DNA of 64,000 nucleotides, taken from assembly GCF_027943255.1 (NCBI RefSeq), contig NC_072896.1, forward strand, positions 37,970,501 through 38,034,500, given 5' to 3'. Both the position numbers and the translations under genes were made by a program. Positions 21,572 through 33,443 of this stretch are shown here, in pieces. The notes beneath the pieces were generated by a model. That model searched no databases, was not told the origin of the DNA, and worked only from the letters and a program-made list of their open reading frames with translations. Position 1 is the stretch's first letter; each line of letters opens with the position of its first letter. Origin of the DNA: Anastrepha obliqua. Taxonomy: Eukaryota; Arthropoda; Insecta; Diptera; Tephritidae.

Positions 21572-22309
21572 GGGGTTATATACCTTGTGTTGGACTAAAA
21601 AATCGAAACAATTTTATGGCATATGCGAAAAGTCATCTTAAAAATATAAATTCAAAAAATCATTAAGATCGGAGCACCAGAACGAAAGTTTCAGACCGTA
21701 GAGGCGCGCGACCTTATCCATAAATGAAGTGCACGCAAAACTTTAGACGCGATTATCTCGAAGTCGTGTTTTTTGAAAATTACCGTCGCGGTGATCATTA
21801 TTTATCAAAAACTATTTGACCGATTTGCATAAACCTTTTTTTTTAATTATTCGAAGTTACAACCTCGTGAATCGGTGTGGTTCACTTTTTATAAATATTT
21901 ACATAGTTTGCTGGAATTATTTTTTCTTTAATTTTTCAACCCCTCAAAAATCGTTTTTTTTTGGTGCAAAGCGGTTTTCATATCGAGAACATTTTTTTGG
22001 GTAAATAAACCGTTCAGATTCACTAAAAAACATTTTTATACAATAATCATTTAATTCTTTTGATTTCAGTTGAGCTGCTCATGCGCTATCGTGATCACCG
22101 CAAGCCTCTTCTAAGAACGGCGTTTCGTGGGAGGGGCAATAGCAACAATAAATAATAACATTTTTTAAAATAAAAACACCAAAATGTATTCTTCGAGAGT
22201 TACCCTTTAGTATGAGATATGCTTCATTTGAATAAAAGTTCTAAAACATATTTAAAAAAAAAATTATGACAATCGTCCATTTTTTCGGGCTCACAAGGTA
22301 TATAACCCA
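21572..22309. mobile_element. TTAA-flanked non-autonomous element with 17-bp TIRs
   Basis: It begins GGGGTTATATACCTTGTG and its inverted end reads TGGGTTATATACCTTGTG. TTAA is present at 21568-21571 and 22310-22313. The interior (738 bp) is AT-rich with no transposase; inner words CGCGGTGATCAT and ATCGTGATCACCGC face each other. TTAA targets are used by piggyBac and by some Sola elements; the ends here do not start CCC, so the family is open. It interrupts a non-LTR relic. Confidence 0.72.
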
Positions 22310-22313
22310 TTAA

Positions 22314-22990
22314 AAGGCAAACCTAGCTTTTCTGCCTATGCGCCGATCGTCCAATGACCAGCTAATTGAATGGAGTATTGAGGAGTATTGTACTGGGGCC
22401 AAAGGGTTCGCGAAATAGCACACGAAGAAATGGAGCTGCATCTGTACTGTGCTTTTCTGAGAAATAAGAAATAAGGTGTGGAATTCTCCTTTAACAGCAA
22501 TGAGAGGATGTCGATGATCGGGTCGCAAATATTTTAAAATAATCGCAAATTTGGAGCATCAACTAATATTATTGATAAAAAGAACAAAAAATAAGAGCCG
22601 GAGGATACTACCTTGAACGGCGTCCGAGGGTGTGATGAATGGTATTGTAGCAGCGTTATGAACAGCTGCAAACTAGCGCCTATCTGTTATGTAGGATTTG
22701 ACCCAGCACAAGAATGTTGAATGAAAATCAAAAGAGCTCAATTTCAGCAGAAGGAATACTTGTCAAAAGCTGTCCAGAAGTCAGTGTAAATACTAAATAT
22801 TATCCACCTGAGACTTATTTTCAACAGGAGAGAAGCAGAAATCGTTTAAAATAACCAAATTTGTGGCCACTGAGCGATTGGTGACGAACTCATGTTGGCT
22901 TAAGGAAAAGAGGTTTATAGCGAAAGGGAACAGTTTACAATTTACAACAAACTCGAATAATTTGGAAGCCGAAGACTGTTGCTGGGAGGA
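22314..22990 (-). pseudogene. Jockey-like non-LTR reverse transcriptase relic
   Basis: Minus-strand frames read SQHEFVTNRSVATNLVILND, then KSQVDNI, YTDFWTAFD in a shifted frame, KLSSFDFHSTFLCWVKSYIT followed by DRR, and TPSDAVQGSILRLLFFVLFI followed by NNIS. These are polymerase blocks 2 to 4 (QHGF-x-P-x-RS-TNL; TDF-x-KAFD; VPQGS-x-LGPLLF-x-LFINDI). The YADD catalytic block is not found; the frame degenerates after 22550. The element runs into the TTAA-flanked insertion on its 3' side. Confidence 0.72.
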
Positions 22991-23194
22991 CGCTGGTAGT
23001 TGATCTGTTGAATTCAGGTAAGCATTTTGCTATTCTAAGATTCAGTTTTGGCCAGAATGCTTTGGAGATCCCTCAGTTGGTAGTTAGAGCACCTTCTATT
23101 GCTTTCCGCATTTACGCTCAAGTCAGTCGAACTATACGTATAGAAGAAAGCTTGAATATTGCAATAAACTGACTATTAATTGCGCGGCGTCGTA

Positions 23195-23520
23195 AGTTGT
23201 ACCATCTGTTGGGACCAAGCTGCAGCTCTATTTGTGGAACAACAACAAGACGGACGCCACGGTAGCTCCTTCCACATTTCGAAAGAAATAAAAACCAATG
23301 ATGCCGCAAGTGTTCTAAGTATTCGCGAACCTCCGAACGGCAGATGGTTTTTAGGAGGAACTTTTTCATGACAGAAATACACTCGGAGGTTTGCCGTTGT
23401 CTGTCCAGGGCGACAGCTATTAGAAAAAAAAATTGGATCAATTGATGTTGTGTCCGGTGATTCGAGCCTACGCACTTTTGAATGATAGTCACGCATCAAT
23501 TATTCGGCTACGGCGGCTGC
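23195..23520 (-). repeat. tRNA-derived SINE copy with an internally inverted segment
   Basis: From 23520 leftwards the minus strand follows the SINE: CGCCGTAGCCGAATAATTGA head, body words CGGAGGTTTGC and CTCCGAACGGCAGAT in reverse. The part at about 23215-23262 (CTATTTGTGGAACAACAAC then AAGACGGACGCCA) is in plus orientation, opposite to the rest. Either two copies abut or a segment was inverted. Confidence 0.75.
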
Positions 23521-23524
23521 CCCC

Positions 23525-24445
23525 CAGAATTATTTTGCGTTTGTGCATCAGTTTAGAATAATTGTCAACTAATTAGTAATGCCAAGTGCATTTAATTTAT
23601 TTATCTAGTCTACTGTAACTATATAGTATGGAGGTTATCTGTTTGGATCAGATGAATTTAATAGCCACTTTTTTACTTTATAAGGTGAAAATTTTCTAGT
23701 CCCTGTAGTTATACCTGATATTGAAGTCTGTGGCTCTAATTACATACTTTTTCATTACATTTTTCTTAATTTCAAATTATATATTTTTGGACTCTTTTCC
23801 CGAAACATTTTTTATTAGTTTGAGAGCTGGAAAGTTCCCAGTCAATCTACAGAGAAAATAACAAATTCCCTTATTATTTTTTTCAAATTCGTTGTGTTGG
23901 CAAACCTTTCTGGTCTCCTCTGGTTAAAAGAACTGGACACGCTTAATTTTCGGTTAAAGTCTTTATACGGAGAACAACTCCATTCAGTAGAATACCTTTA
24001 TACTTTTTTGTATTCACAGTGATTTCGGTTATATCTGTGATTTGAAGTAGAGGTAGCGACCATCAGAGTTATTTCAGGTATTCTTCTTACTCTTAGCCCG
24101 ATTTAGGTCTACTTAGCCATATATACTCTTTTTTTCAGCCAAAAAAGCATTGTTTGATGGATTTCTAACTAGCGTGCACATTCCTTTCAAACGACTTTGA
24201 GCCCATGCAGATCCAGAAATTCAGCAAGAATAACTGATGCAATTCCGCTTAGACCTTGCAACCGACCTTAAATCGAGCTTTTTCATTGAATAAACTGGTA
24301 TATCAGTAGTGCAATTTTTGCTACTGTCCTTTTTTCGTTCCAATAATTAGTCGCTTTTAGATCCCATTAAATTTAATTTGACGTCTTATTTCATGTTCAG
24401 ATACTCTCCCATCCGCCAATAAAATTGTAATACCCTGTTAACGGA
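23525..24445. other. No gene seen (AT-rich)
   Basis: No motif or repeat is recognised on either strand. Confidence 0.5.
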
Positions 24446-24448
24446 TTA

Positions 24449-24769
24449 CATATATATATAATTGGCGCGTACACTCACTTTGGGAGTTTGGCCGAGCTCC
24501 TCCTCCTATTTGTGGTACGCGTCTTGATGTTGTTCCACAAATGGAGGGACCTACAGTTTCAAGCCGACTCCGGATGGCAAATATTTTTTATGAGGAGCTT
24601 TTTCATGGCAGAAATACACTTGGAGGCTTGCCATTGCCTGCCTAGGGGCGACCGCTATTAGAAAAAACGTTTTCTTAATTTTGATCTTTCACCGAGATTC
24701 GTACCGACGTTCTCTCTCTGAACTCCAAATGGTAGTCACGCACAAACTCATTCGGCTACGGCGGCCGCC
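24449..24769 (-). repeat. tRNA-derived SINE, complete copy
   Basis: On the minus strand it reads from GGCGGCCGCCGTAGCCGAAT (head, A box) through GGTACGAATCTC (B box, one change from the copy at 61.3 kb), the shared body, and AGGAGGAGGAGCTCGGCCAA to CGCGCCAATTATATATATAT. Head, body and tail are all present over 321 bp. Confidence 0.9.
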
Positions 24770-24789
24770 AGTGGCGGATTAGTTGCTCA

Positions 24790-25620
24790 AAAACACACTT
24801 ACCACTTGTGGTTATTATTCAAGCTGACTTTTGAATAGATTTTAAAATGTGTAAGTAGTTTACTGCCAAGTTTTCATATCAGTTCGTTAAACTTAATTGG
24901 ATTACCAGCCTCATAAACAATGAACTAACTGGTTTAGTTTTTTTATATTAGTTTTTTGTGTGGCTTTGTGTATTGACTTAGGATGTACGCATGTATGTTG
25001 AGCCTTGTCCGTCCGGTCAGATGTTAAAATACCTATAATAAAAAGCAACAAATTGAATTTAAATTTATTTACGTTTTCATACAGCATAATTGACATTTTT
25101 ATGTTTAATTAGAAAACATGTATATAATGAAAAAAAAAAAAAAACAATCTATTATAAATATAGCAAATGAAAACATCTTTACTAATAAAGTTTACACACA
25201 CGAAGACTAATGTTTAGTTTCATACAAATGGATTAGAAAAAAGTCCTTTATTAATATTTTCAATTTATTCGCCTTCTTCCGAAACTATTTCATAGCTTCA
25301 TTCATTGTATTTACACACATACCTACGGTCCACAATTCATCCTTATCAGCATATGGCTTATCAACTGCCTCTACTCAAGGCAGCTTGTGCCTTTATTTGA
25401 AGTAGGCGAGTGTGTGTGTATGTGCGCGCAACAGGAAGCATGCGGAACTCGGCATCAACACTCTCTGAACAAAACGGTAGCATATGCACTGACAAAGTGG
25501 GAATAGAAAAGAAAATAGAGAGATGGGGGAGAGAGAGAACTTTGTAGATGCTATTTACTGTACTCATGTTAACTCTCAAGCGCTCTCCCTCGCTACATTT
25601 CGTCACTCATACGCAACGTT
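24790..25620. other. No gene seen
   Basis: The region is AT-rich with a poly-A run at about 25130-25145 and GA-rich sequence near 25500-25540. No coding sequence is recognised. Confidence 0.5.
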
Positions 25621-26640
25621 GTACGATGTGTTGCCTTAGCTAGAGGCTGAGCACACTTTCGAAATTAACGGCGAAAATTGTTGGACACGAAGATACTTGA
25701 TATTCGGCACTGTGGCAGTAGTTAGATAATGTCAACATCGTGCGCAACGAATCAGTGTTTGATTTTTGTTATTGTAGTGCTAACGGTAGTGTAATCGTTG
25801 TGGCATTCGCGCGCCACAAACGAGGGAAAACTAATTTTCCACCAATGGACTCGATTCAGTCTTGTGTAGGTATTAGCATTGGACGGGAAGGTTTCCTCCG
25901 AACGACCAAAATAACGGTTATACTAGCGAGCGCGCTAACAGCGGATATGATGCGGTAAAATCGCTTGAAATGCAATGAAGTGCAAAGGAATAGAGTAATA
26001 GTGACATATATTTTGAAACCATATGTAAAAACAAATATTTTAAATTTCAAATGTCGAAGTGAATAGTGAGGAGTTATTTAAAGCAAGTTCAAAGAGTTGC
26101 GAAAAAAAAGAAAAATAAAAAAATATAAAAATAAAGAAATAAAGAAATACGAAAATTTAATGATACTAGAAAAAGTTTTAGCTCAAAATAAAATAAACTC
26201 TACTAAAAAATTTGCAGTAAAACTTGCATAGCCTAAAGTGCAAGTTGCTGGCAAACAAAGGTTGCGTTAGAGTATAATATTTGTGAAGAAAGTTTCAAAT
26301 GAAAGAGGAATGCAAAACAATTACGAAGTTTTACTCAAAAATAAAAGCAAAACTTGCTAATAAATCGAAAAAAGAATTATATAAATTTATAAACAAACTA
26401 GTGAATGAAGTTTTATGAAAATGATGATAATACATTTGTTAAAACTGTGAAGTGATATTGGAAAATTTTTACAAATAATCAAAAATAACAAAAATTCAAG
26501 AAAGCAAAAAATAAAATAAAAATAAATAAATAATTTAATAACAAAAAATAAATTGAAAGAAAATAGTAGGCCATTAAAAATAACCTCAAAACGAAACTTT
26601 CAAATTAAAGAAAAAAAAAACTAAAAGTGCAACAAATTAG
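25620..26640 (+). other. Possible host gene leader or promoter region (weak)
   Basis: From about 25,730 the sequence has the look of a fly 5' leader: a CGAATCAGTG initiator-like word, GC-richer patches (GAGCGCGCTAACAGC), then long A-rich sequence with AAGTGCAAAG and AAAGTGCAAG words. No repeat family was recognised, so it may be single-copy. No convincing ORF or splice site was fixed. This is an impression from composition only. Confidence 0.2.
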
Positions 26641-27540
26641 ATACAGTCCTTCTACCCCGTGAAAGTCATAAACTTCTGCCGGCAGTCTTATTTGCTTACA
26701 CAGGAACGTTGAATTACGAGGTGTTCGCCGCAATTTTGTGTGCGCTTCCGGCGTCATTTGTGCATTTCCGGCCGGTCGAGCAAGCGTACATGCCAATTCG
26801 TACCCAAACATACCTACGTACGTACTCGTACATACATAGCGACACTTAACCCGGGCAGTGTTTGTGGTGTATGTAAGCATTTGAGTGCTGGAATTTGAAA
26901 ATTCTGTGAAATTTTACAACAATTGTTGACAGCATAGTTTTTTTTTTTGTTTTGTTGTGGAAATAATGCGACAGTGGCTTAAAGAGAATTTACTATTATT
27001 TTTTCAATACTTTTCCATCGAACTTTTTGTAAAATGAAGTTTGTAAAATTTTTTATTAAAATTTTACGTCTCTGGAATTGTATACATTTTTTGTAAAATA
27101 ATTTTGCTTTTTTAGCTAGTTTTTTAGTTGCTATATATGTCCTTATTTTCGTGTTTTTAAGCCTTTTAACAACAACAATTTTAATTGCAACATCGTTTCT
27201 TGTTCTTTTGTGTTCATCATAGCAATTCTGCATAAATCTCTATGGCCTCGGAATATGAGATATATACAATCATGAATTTTATGTTTTTTGTTTTTCATTG
27301 TTTTTTTTAACTGCTTGTTAGCTAATAAACAGAGCTCCAGTTCATGTACATGCGTATCTCTATTCAAAATTGAACAATCTCTTCTCTGCAGATACGTTTT
27401 GCTGAATAGTTGTAGTCGTAAGAGTAGTTGCAAGTGGGTTAAGATTGATCTACTGCTTTTTGAGGTTTTTTTCGTCGGTGGTCGATTTCTTCGTTAACTG
27501 TGGGTATATTTGGAACTTTGTAATGTTTTGTCTTCTATTG
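26641..27540. other. No gene seen
   Basis: The sequence is of mixed composition; short frames (for example 26605-26880 minus) have no recognised motif. Confidence 0.45.
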
Positions 27541-27544
27541 TGTT

Positions 27545-27735
27545 TGAAGGAGCTGTTGTAATGTTTGCAGTATTCTTGCTACCGACCTCTTCATAGTATC
27601 GATATTGATGGCACATGTCCTAACCCAATACTGTATACCATGCACCAATTTTAGCCTTGTAAAACAGAATGGGTTGAGATTATGATATAGTATGCCCAGT
27701 GGACCACTTTTGGTAAGCAGAACTGGCGCTGTGAG
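27545..27735 (-). pseudogene. Jockey-like reverse transcriptase C-terminal fragment (weak)
   Basis: The minus strand reads KLVHGIQYWVRTCAINIDTM and VARILQTLQQ. This recalls the block after the polymerase in Jockey elements (YGIQLWG-x-AS-x-SNI, then a run ending in LR). Only one block is present and the flanks are not recognised. Confidence 0.4.
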
Positions 27736-28190
27736 ATGACCCAAACTTAATGGTACGGTGCCTAAATTTAAGTTTAATGCTTTAAGTTTTCATATGTCCT
27801 CTATGGGGAGCCAATTTGTATGGGACGATTTTTTTGGATATCATTTGTATCCGAACCTTCTGATTCTACATAAAATTTTAAGAAAAACGAATCAGAAGAA
27901 CACAGCTCTAAGGTCAATGTCGAGCTCACCAAATTTTAAAAGAAGCTATAGTTAATTAATATAAGTAAAAAGTTAGTATGAAGATTTATATTCACTTAAG
28001 GATAATAAATGTTATTTTTTTAATACCAACTTCCACTTGGGGATTTTTGGTATATTTTTTAGAATTTATGTTTATAGGTATATATTTTTTATTTAAAGAA
28101 CTCCATGACGGCTTTACAAAGCACTTTATATATGGTTTTTTATTACTGTAATGGAAGAAGTGCGCATGCAATTTTTTTATATGCAAATCA
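27736..28190. other. AT-rich spacer with a block shared with 62.6 kb
   Basis: GCCAATTTGTA at about 27810 and GATTCTACATAAAATT at 27862-27877 occur in the same order and similar spacing at 62.59-62.65 kb. This may be a decayed MITE. Nothing coding is seen. Confidence 0.35.
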
Positions 28191-28194
28191 AACT

Positions 28195-29115
28195 AGGTTG
28201 GGTCAGGTTAAATGGTTGCCCTAGTTTAGGGCACACTTGGACAAATATTGAAAATTCGTCCGTTGTGATGCCATACAGGGGAGAGGAGAAAGGAGAAGGG
28301 AAGGAAGAAGGAGTCTTGGAATTGGAAAGGATGATGACCATGCATTTTACGACGACGCCGACGCTGGCTGATTTGTGTTAGTGGTTAGTCGCAACAAGCT
28401 ACTGATGAACTGAAATGAGAGCCCAGATGTCTAAATCTTTGCCAGACGACGGCAGGGCAGCTGAGAAGAAGGTGTTGAGGTGATTCCACCTCGTCCTCAA
28501 GACAGCTTTTGCAGAACGGACTTGAGGCAATCCCAAGTCTCACAGTATGAACACCTAACGGACAATGTCCGGTAAGGATAAGCACCAAATCCGACAGCTG
28601 GGGCTTTGTTAGCCATAGGAGTTCCCTCGAGCGTCTCCGATCTACCCGTGGTCAGAAGGATATCGCGACCTTGCATCTTTCCAGGAGCAGATCATAACAG
28701 GTTCTTAAGGGAACCCCAATCTTCTCTATGCCGCTGTGATCGGGAACCCAAATGAGCCTGATGTCGAAGTATTCGGATGCAGTCGAGAGAAAAGCCAGAC
28801 ATTCCCCGACCAATCTCGAACGCACAAACAACGAGCCCCTAGCCCTAATTGCCGCTTGGCTATCGGAGTAAATATTTACTTTCTTAACGGTAATTACCGA
28901 GGTAAGCAACCAATCTACTGCTTCCTTAATTGTGGATACCTCCGCTTTGAAAACACTACAGTGGTCCGGAAGCCTGAATTTAAGTTTGATGGGGAGCTTC
29001 TTACAGAATACTCCCCCTCCAACCCTCCTGCTCAACTTCGAGCCATCCGTGAACATGTTTTCTATACCTTGCCACCAAGTGTTGCACCCCGCCCACTCAT
29101 CCCTTGAACTCAAAA
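28195..29115 (-). pseudogene. Non-LTR retrotransposon RNase H 3' end with CTAACC-type tail
   Basis: The frame 28652-29113 reads MFTDGSKLSRRVGGGVF (first catalytic Asp), FKAEVSTIKEAVDWLL (Glu), IYSDSQAAIRA (Asp) and RLIWVPDHSGIEK, where PGH has become PDH; it then jumps, losing the last RNase H Asp. The frame 28385-28588 reads LILTGHCPLGVHTVRLGIAS and a zinc knuckle CKSCLEDEVESPQHLLLSCP. The 3' untranslated part (28380 down to 28195) ends in TTAACCTGACCCAACCTAG. A second copy of this 3' end lies at 42.13-42.3 kb. Confidence 0.8.
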
Positions 29116-30106
29116 TTTTTAAGAATGCTAAAGTGTCCGTAACTTAAGTCTAGCTTATGGCCCGAACACCTTAGTGTTCGAACTAATATTTGCAAACAAA
29201 AAAAAAAAAATTAAATATTGTAATACTTTCAAAATTTTTTTTCACATTTTTTCTAGTCTTAAATTTTTTCGTTTTTGCAATTAACAACGTACTTTCATTT
29301 ATCATGGTCTTAGATCCTTTTCACTTTCAATGTATTTGTAATTTTTTAATTTCTCTCTTTATTTGCCATTACTTTCCCAAAATTTTTATATTGATTAAAA
29401 AACCTCTTTTAAACTTTGGGGTGGCTATACTCTGATGAACTTTAGAGTGCCATGTAGGATTTTAATCTGTTGGGAATATTGTCGAAAAAAAATGTATCCA
29501 CCACTGATGCAAAAACTATGGATATAGTGAAATGAAAAGTTATTTTTACAAAAAACAAAAATTCGATATTCTGAAATAGCAATTGATTAGTAACTTAAAT
29601 AATCTCAAGAATTAAATACAACTAATGCGGATTGACAACAAGACTTAATTTTCTTAATTAAACAGACTAGGAATTTTCGATGGCAACATGGTGAAAACTG
29701 ACATTTAAATCTATTGTGAATAAAAAATAATGAAACTTTTAGAGAGAGGAACAAAAAGATTGAATGCGATGTTAATTTCACTAACACAATCGAAATTACA
29801 TTAAATGTTTAAATATTTGAAATTGCAATTTAAGATTTTATTTGAATAAATAATTATTTCTTAATATCAGGGCAGTTATAACCGCTATTTTTTGTTTGCG
29901 ATCCGTCTTTTACTGATAAAGCTATGCAATAAGTAAATCACCTGTTCACTAATCTGCATAACAGCCGTCTGTAACACTACAAATTCAATTAAAATTAACT
30001 ACGCCTATAATCCTGATTTACGCCGCCGTCTGTCTAGCTATTACGTATTACGCCTGCACTGGGAGGTAATCGGGTGGTAATGAAGTGGTTCAAGAATGAA
30101 GTTAAT
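29116..30106. other. No gene seen (very AT-rich)
   Basis: No motif or TIR is recognised. A block at 29870-30080 is more GC-rich but unassigned. Confidence 0.45.
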
Positions 30107-30155
30107 GAATAAAAAAACATTTAAAGTTTTTACTGCATGCAATTTTTTCTTAATT

Positions 30156-30893
30156 TGGTTAGGTTAAGTTACCCTGGGTGGCAATAAGCTGCGCATAGAC
30201 CTTTTGGTCCCTAGCGATACCAGATGGAAACCGACCTCTATGAATACCTAAAGTAGACATCATGTAGGATGTCAGCGCTTTTGGCGAATCTAAGCAGAGC
30301 TGGGAGATTCACTTTTGAGACGCCCTCCAGACCCTCAAACAATGGGGCTCCCAGGCATTCTAAACGCGTTTTTAATAATGTCGGACAAACGCACAGAAGG
30401 TGCTCTAAAGTTTCCTCAACATCCTCTCTGCATTTCCTGCATTTGTCCGTGTTAGCAATCCCTATCTTGTACGCATGTGCAGCCAATAGATTATGACCTG
30501 TTAGCATACCTATGATAGTTCTGCAGTCCTTTCGCGAGAGCGTAAGTACGAATTGAGCCAGTTTTTTGCTGTTGACTTTTGCTGTTGTGCATGTGGTTAG
30601 ATTAATCCACCTATCTTCCACTCGCCTTTTCATGTACATAGTTGGCTATTTCATTGTATATTGTATTTAGCGGTTTTGGTATGTCGTTGTCTTGCTCAAA
30701 AGGTAGTCTAACAGCACTTTTTGCTATCTCATCTACTATTTTGCTCCCCATAACGCCTTTGTGACCAGGTACCCAATAGATGTGCAGCCTACTGTTTGCG
30801 GTTAGCCTTTCTATGGCCTCCCTGCTCCGTCGAGCGTTTTTGGACTTAATACAATATGAGCTTATTGCTTTTATTGCTGCTTGACTGTCCACG
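30156..30893 (-). pseudogene. Non-LTR retrotransposon RNase H and zinc-knuckle 3' end
   Basis: The frame 30611-30919 enters in the middle of RNase H: VDSQAAIKAISS (third acidic block), LHIYWVPGHKGVMGS and KIVDEIAKSAV (last Asp kept). The frame 30238-30639 reads KLAQFVLTLSRKDCRTIIGM, LTGHNLLAAHAYKIG and the knuckle CRKCREDVEETLEHLLCVCP, then PALLRFAKSADIL to a stop. The first two RNase H blocks are absent: 5' truncation. TTCTTAATT occurs at both edges (30147-30155 and 30894-30902) and could be a target duplication, but the same word recurs in the surrounding array. The end carries TTAACCTAACC. Confidence 0.82.
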
Positions 30894-31146
30894 TTCTTAA
30901 TTAAAAAAAAAAAACACATTTTTAATTTTATTTTTCGTGAAATTTTTTCTTAATTTGGAAAAAACATTTTTTTTACTGCATGAAATTTTTTCACAATTAA
31001 AAAACAAAAACAAATTTTTCATTTTTTTTCGTGAACTTTTTTCTTAATTTGGAAAAAAAATTTTAGTTCGTGAAAAGTTTTTTTAATTAAAAAAAAGATA
31101 TGTTTAATTCTATTTTTCGGTGACATTTTTCTAAATTCAGAAAAAA

Positions 31147-31213
31147 CATTTTTAGTTTTTAGTTTTTAGTTTTTAGTTTTTAGTTTTTAGTTTTTAGTTT
31201 TAGTTTTAGTTTA
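31147..31213. repeat. (TTTTTAG)n tandem heptamer
   Basis: About eight near-perfect copies of a 7-bp unit shorten stepwise to TTTTAG and TTTAG at the right end. It lies in the AT-rich minisatellite and has probably grown by slippage from its TTTTTAG core word. Confidence 0.9.
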
Positions 31214-31800
31214 GTTTAGTTTTTTCATTATTGTAAACATTTGTAGTTTTTATTCCGAGATATTTTTTTTCATTTAAAAAGAAAAAAAAATAGTATTTTT
31301 TTTTGTAATCATATCATAAAATTAAAAAAAAAAAATCTTTATTCCGTTAAATTTTTTTTTTAATTGGAAAAAAACATTTCTGGTCTTTATTTCGCGAAAA
31401 TTTTTCTAAACTGTAAGAAAACATTTGTATTTTTTATTTCGTGATATTTTTTCTTAATTTTCAAAAAACATTTTTAGGTTTTATTTCGTGAAATTTTTAC
31501 TTAATTCTAGAAAAAAATATCACTTCAATTTTTGTTCTGTGAAATTTATCTTAATTGTAAAAAAACAAAACATTTTTAGTTTTTCTTCCCTGAATTTTAC
31601 TTCTAATTCTAAAAAAAATATTACTTTTGCACTTTATTCTGTTAGATTTTTACATAGTTGTAAAAAAAGATTACATTTTTTTACTTGTAGAATTTTTTTC
31701 TTTTTTGAAAAAAATATTCAGTTTATATTTTGTAAAATTTTTGTTAATTGTAGAAAAAATTTGTTAGCTGTCACTTTGTTAGCATTTCTTTTAATTAATT

Positions 31801-33440
31801 ATAATTTCTAATTTATGTATTTTTGTCCATTAAAAGTTTTCTTGATAATTCTAAATGTTTGCGGTTTTCCATTTGAGAGCCAAAATTCATAGTATCATCA
31901 AGTTCTGCTTAATGTAACAATGTAATGTGGGTTGTAAAGTATGTAATGGCTCATACACGTACACATAAAACGTCACCACAAATCTTTCGAGTCATTGACG
32001 AAAATACCAAAATAATTTGTGTATGCATAAATGCTTTAAAAGCCACTTAAATCGCTTAGCAGACACGCTATGCACATTTGCTGCAACAACAAAAACATTA
32101 TAATAATATATGTGTCTGTATGTATGCATGTATCCCTTTATTACCACATTGCACTGCCACAACTGTAGCTCCATCCAGCTACGTTGTCCACTGTGTACCA
32201 CCAATTTCCCTCTACCAGTTCGAGTGCCACGCGACATTGCCTTATACTTACATACATACATAACTGGTCTTTGGGGTATTAGTTTGTGTGCAGCAGTGCC
32301 GAAAGAGGAATGCAAGTAGCTGTCAATATGTCTTGCATGCCTTGATGTGTATTTTCTTTTGTTGTCGCTGTTGCTGTTGCTGTTGCAGTTGCTTATGCTA
32401 TTAACCTGCTGCCACTGAGGCGAGAGCCAACCGCTAGGGAGCTATTTCATACAAAAGCAAAAGCAGAAAACATTTTAAGCTAAGAATAACAACGAAGCAG
32501 ACGCTAAGAAAGAAAGGAAAAGAATAAACGAAGAAGGAAAATAAGAAGTAAAGCATAAGCAAAATACTTGCATTAAAAAGGGGCAAACAAAACAAAAAGT
32601 GAACAAAAGTATTTTATATGATACTTGCACACTCGTACATGCAATTGTGCCACAAAATGTCGCCGCTTGGCATGCTTCTACAAATGAGCGTCTTGTGGCA
32701 GCTGGCTGAGTCTGGCACTCGGCGTGTTGGCATTGCATGTTGCTGCAACAGCATTTTGCGCCATTTCCAGTAGTTTCAGCAATTTTTGCCTTTGGTTTCG
32801 TACACACTTTCGCAAACAGCTGCGTGCATGCATACGTATATATATATATGTATGTACAGTGAATTGTTGTTGTTTTTGTTGTAGCAGCTTGTCCTTTTTT
32901 AGCGTACCAAATTTTATTAGTACACTACGTGCAACAGTACCGGCGTGCAGTGGCGTGACTTTGCTTTCTATTATAAAAGATTCTTCCCTGCGCTCTTAAA
33001 AAGAATATGTGCAGTATTTTGTATTTTCTATTTTTTGTTTTTTTCTTCTATTTTAGTCAACTTAGATATTTTTGACAATAGCGCATGCAACAGTACCCGT
33101 ATGAAAGCTCCCTGCAGGGAAAATTACTAATTACTACTGAACGACCAGCTCACTTTCCAGCTCAATCAGTTCGTGTGCTACCTTTATTCCATGTTAGCGA
33201 GTGACAATTTTAACACGGCAATACCCTACGAATTGCCAATTGTCCACTATATTATATTGCATATTTAGCTATCTGTATGTATGTATTTATTGGCACACGA
33301 TTATCTGGATTTTAGACGATATGTTTCGAATAATTTGAGAATAAATATTGTATTTCTATACAAAGAATGCGTTTGATATAAAAAGAAATGCTCCAAATGT
33401 TGATTTACGTGATGATTGAAGTTCAAAATATTATCCATGC
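31801..33440. other. No gene seen; probably single-copy spacer with microsatellites
   Basis: It includes a TTGCTG run at about 32360-32392 and TATATATATGTATG near 32838. Small frames on both strands have no recognised motif. No transposon sequence was seen here. Confidence 0.5.
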
Positions 33441-33443
33441 TTA

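Larger units (their letters stand above)
30107..31800. repeat. AT-rich degenerate minisatellite, interrupted by a non-LTR insertion
   Basis: A unit of roughly 60-80 bp recurs many times. Its core is ACATTTTTAGTTTTTATTTC, then GTGAAATTTTTTCTTAATTT and a run of A. Units are seen at 30107-30156 and from 30905 to about 31760, with strong length variation. The non-LTR element at 30156-30893 splits the array. Confidence 0.75.

Noticed and set aside
31147..31213. Tandem heptamer considered as a CRISPR array or telomere repeat
   Set aside because: There are no spacers, and the unit TTTTTAG lies inside an AT-rich minisatellite; flies lack the TTAGG telomere repeat.
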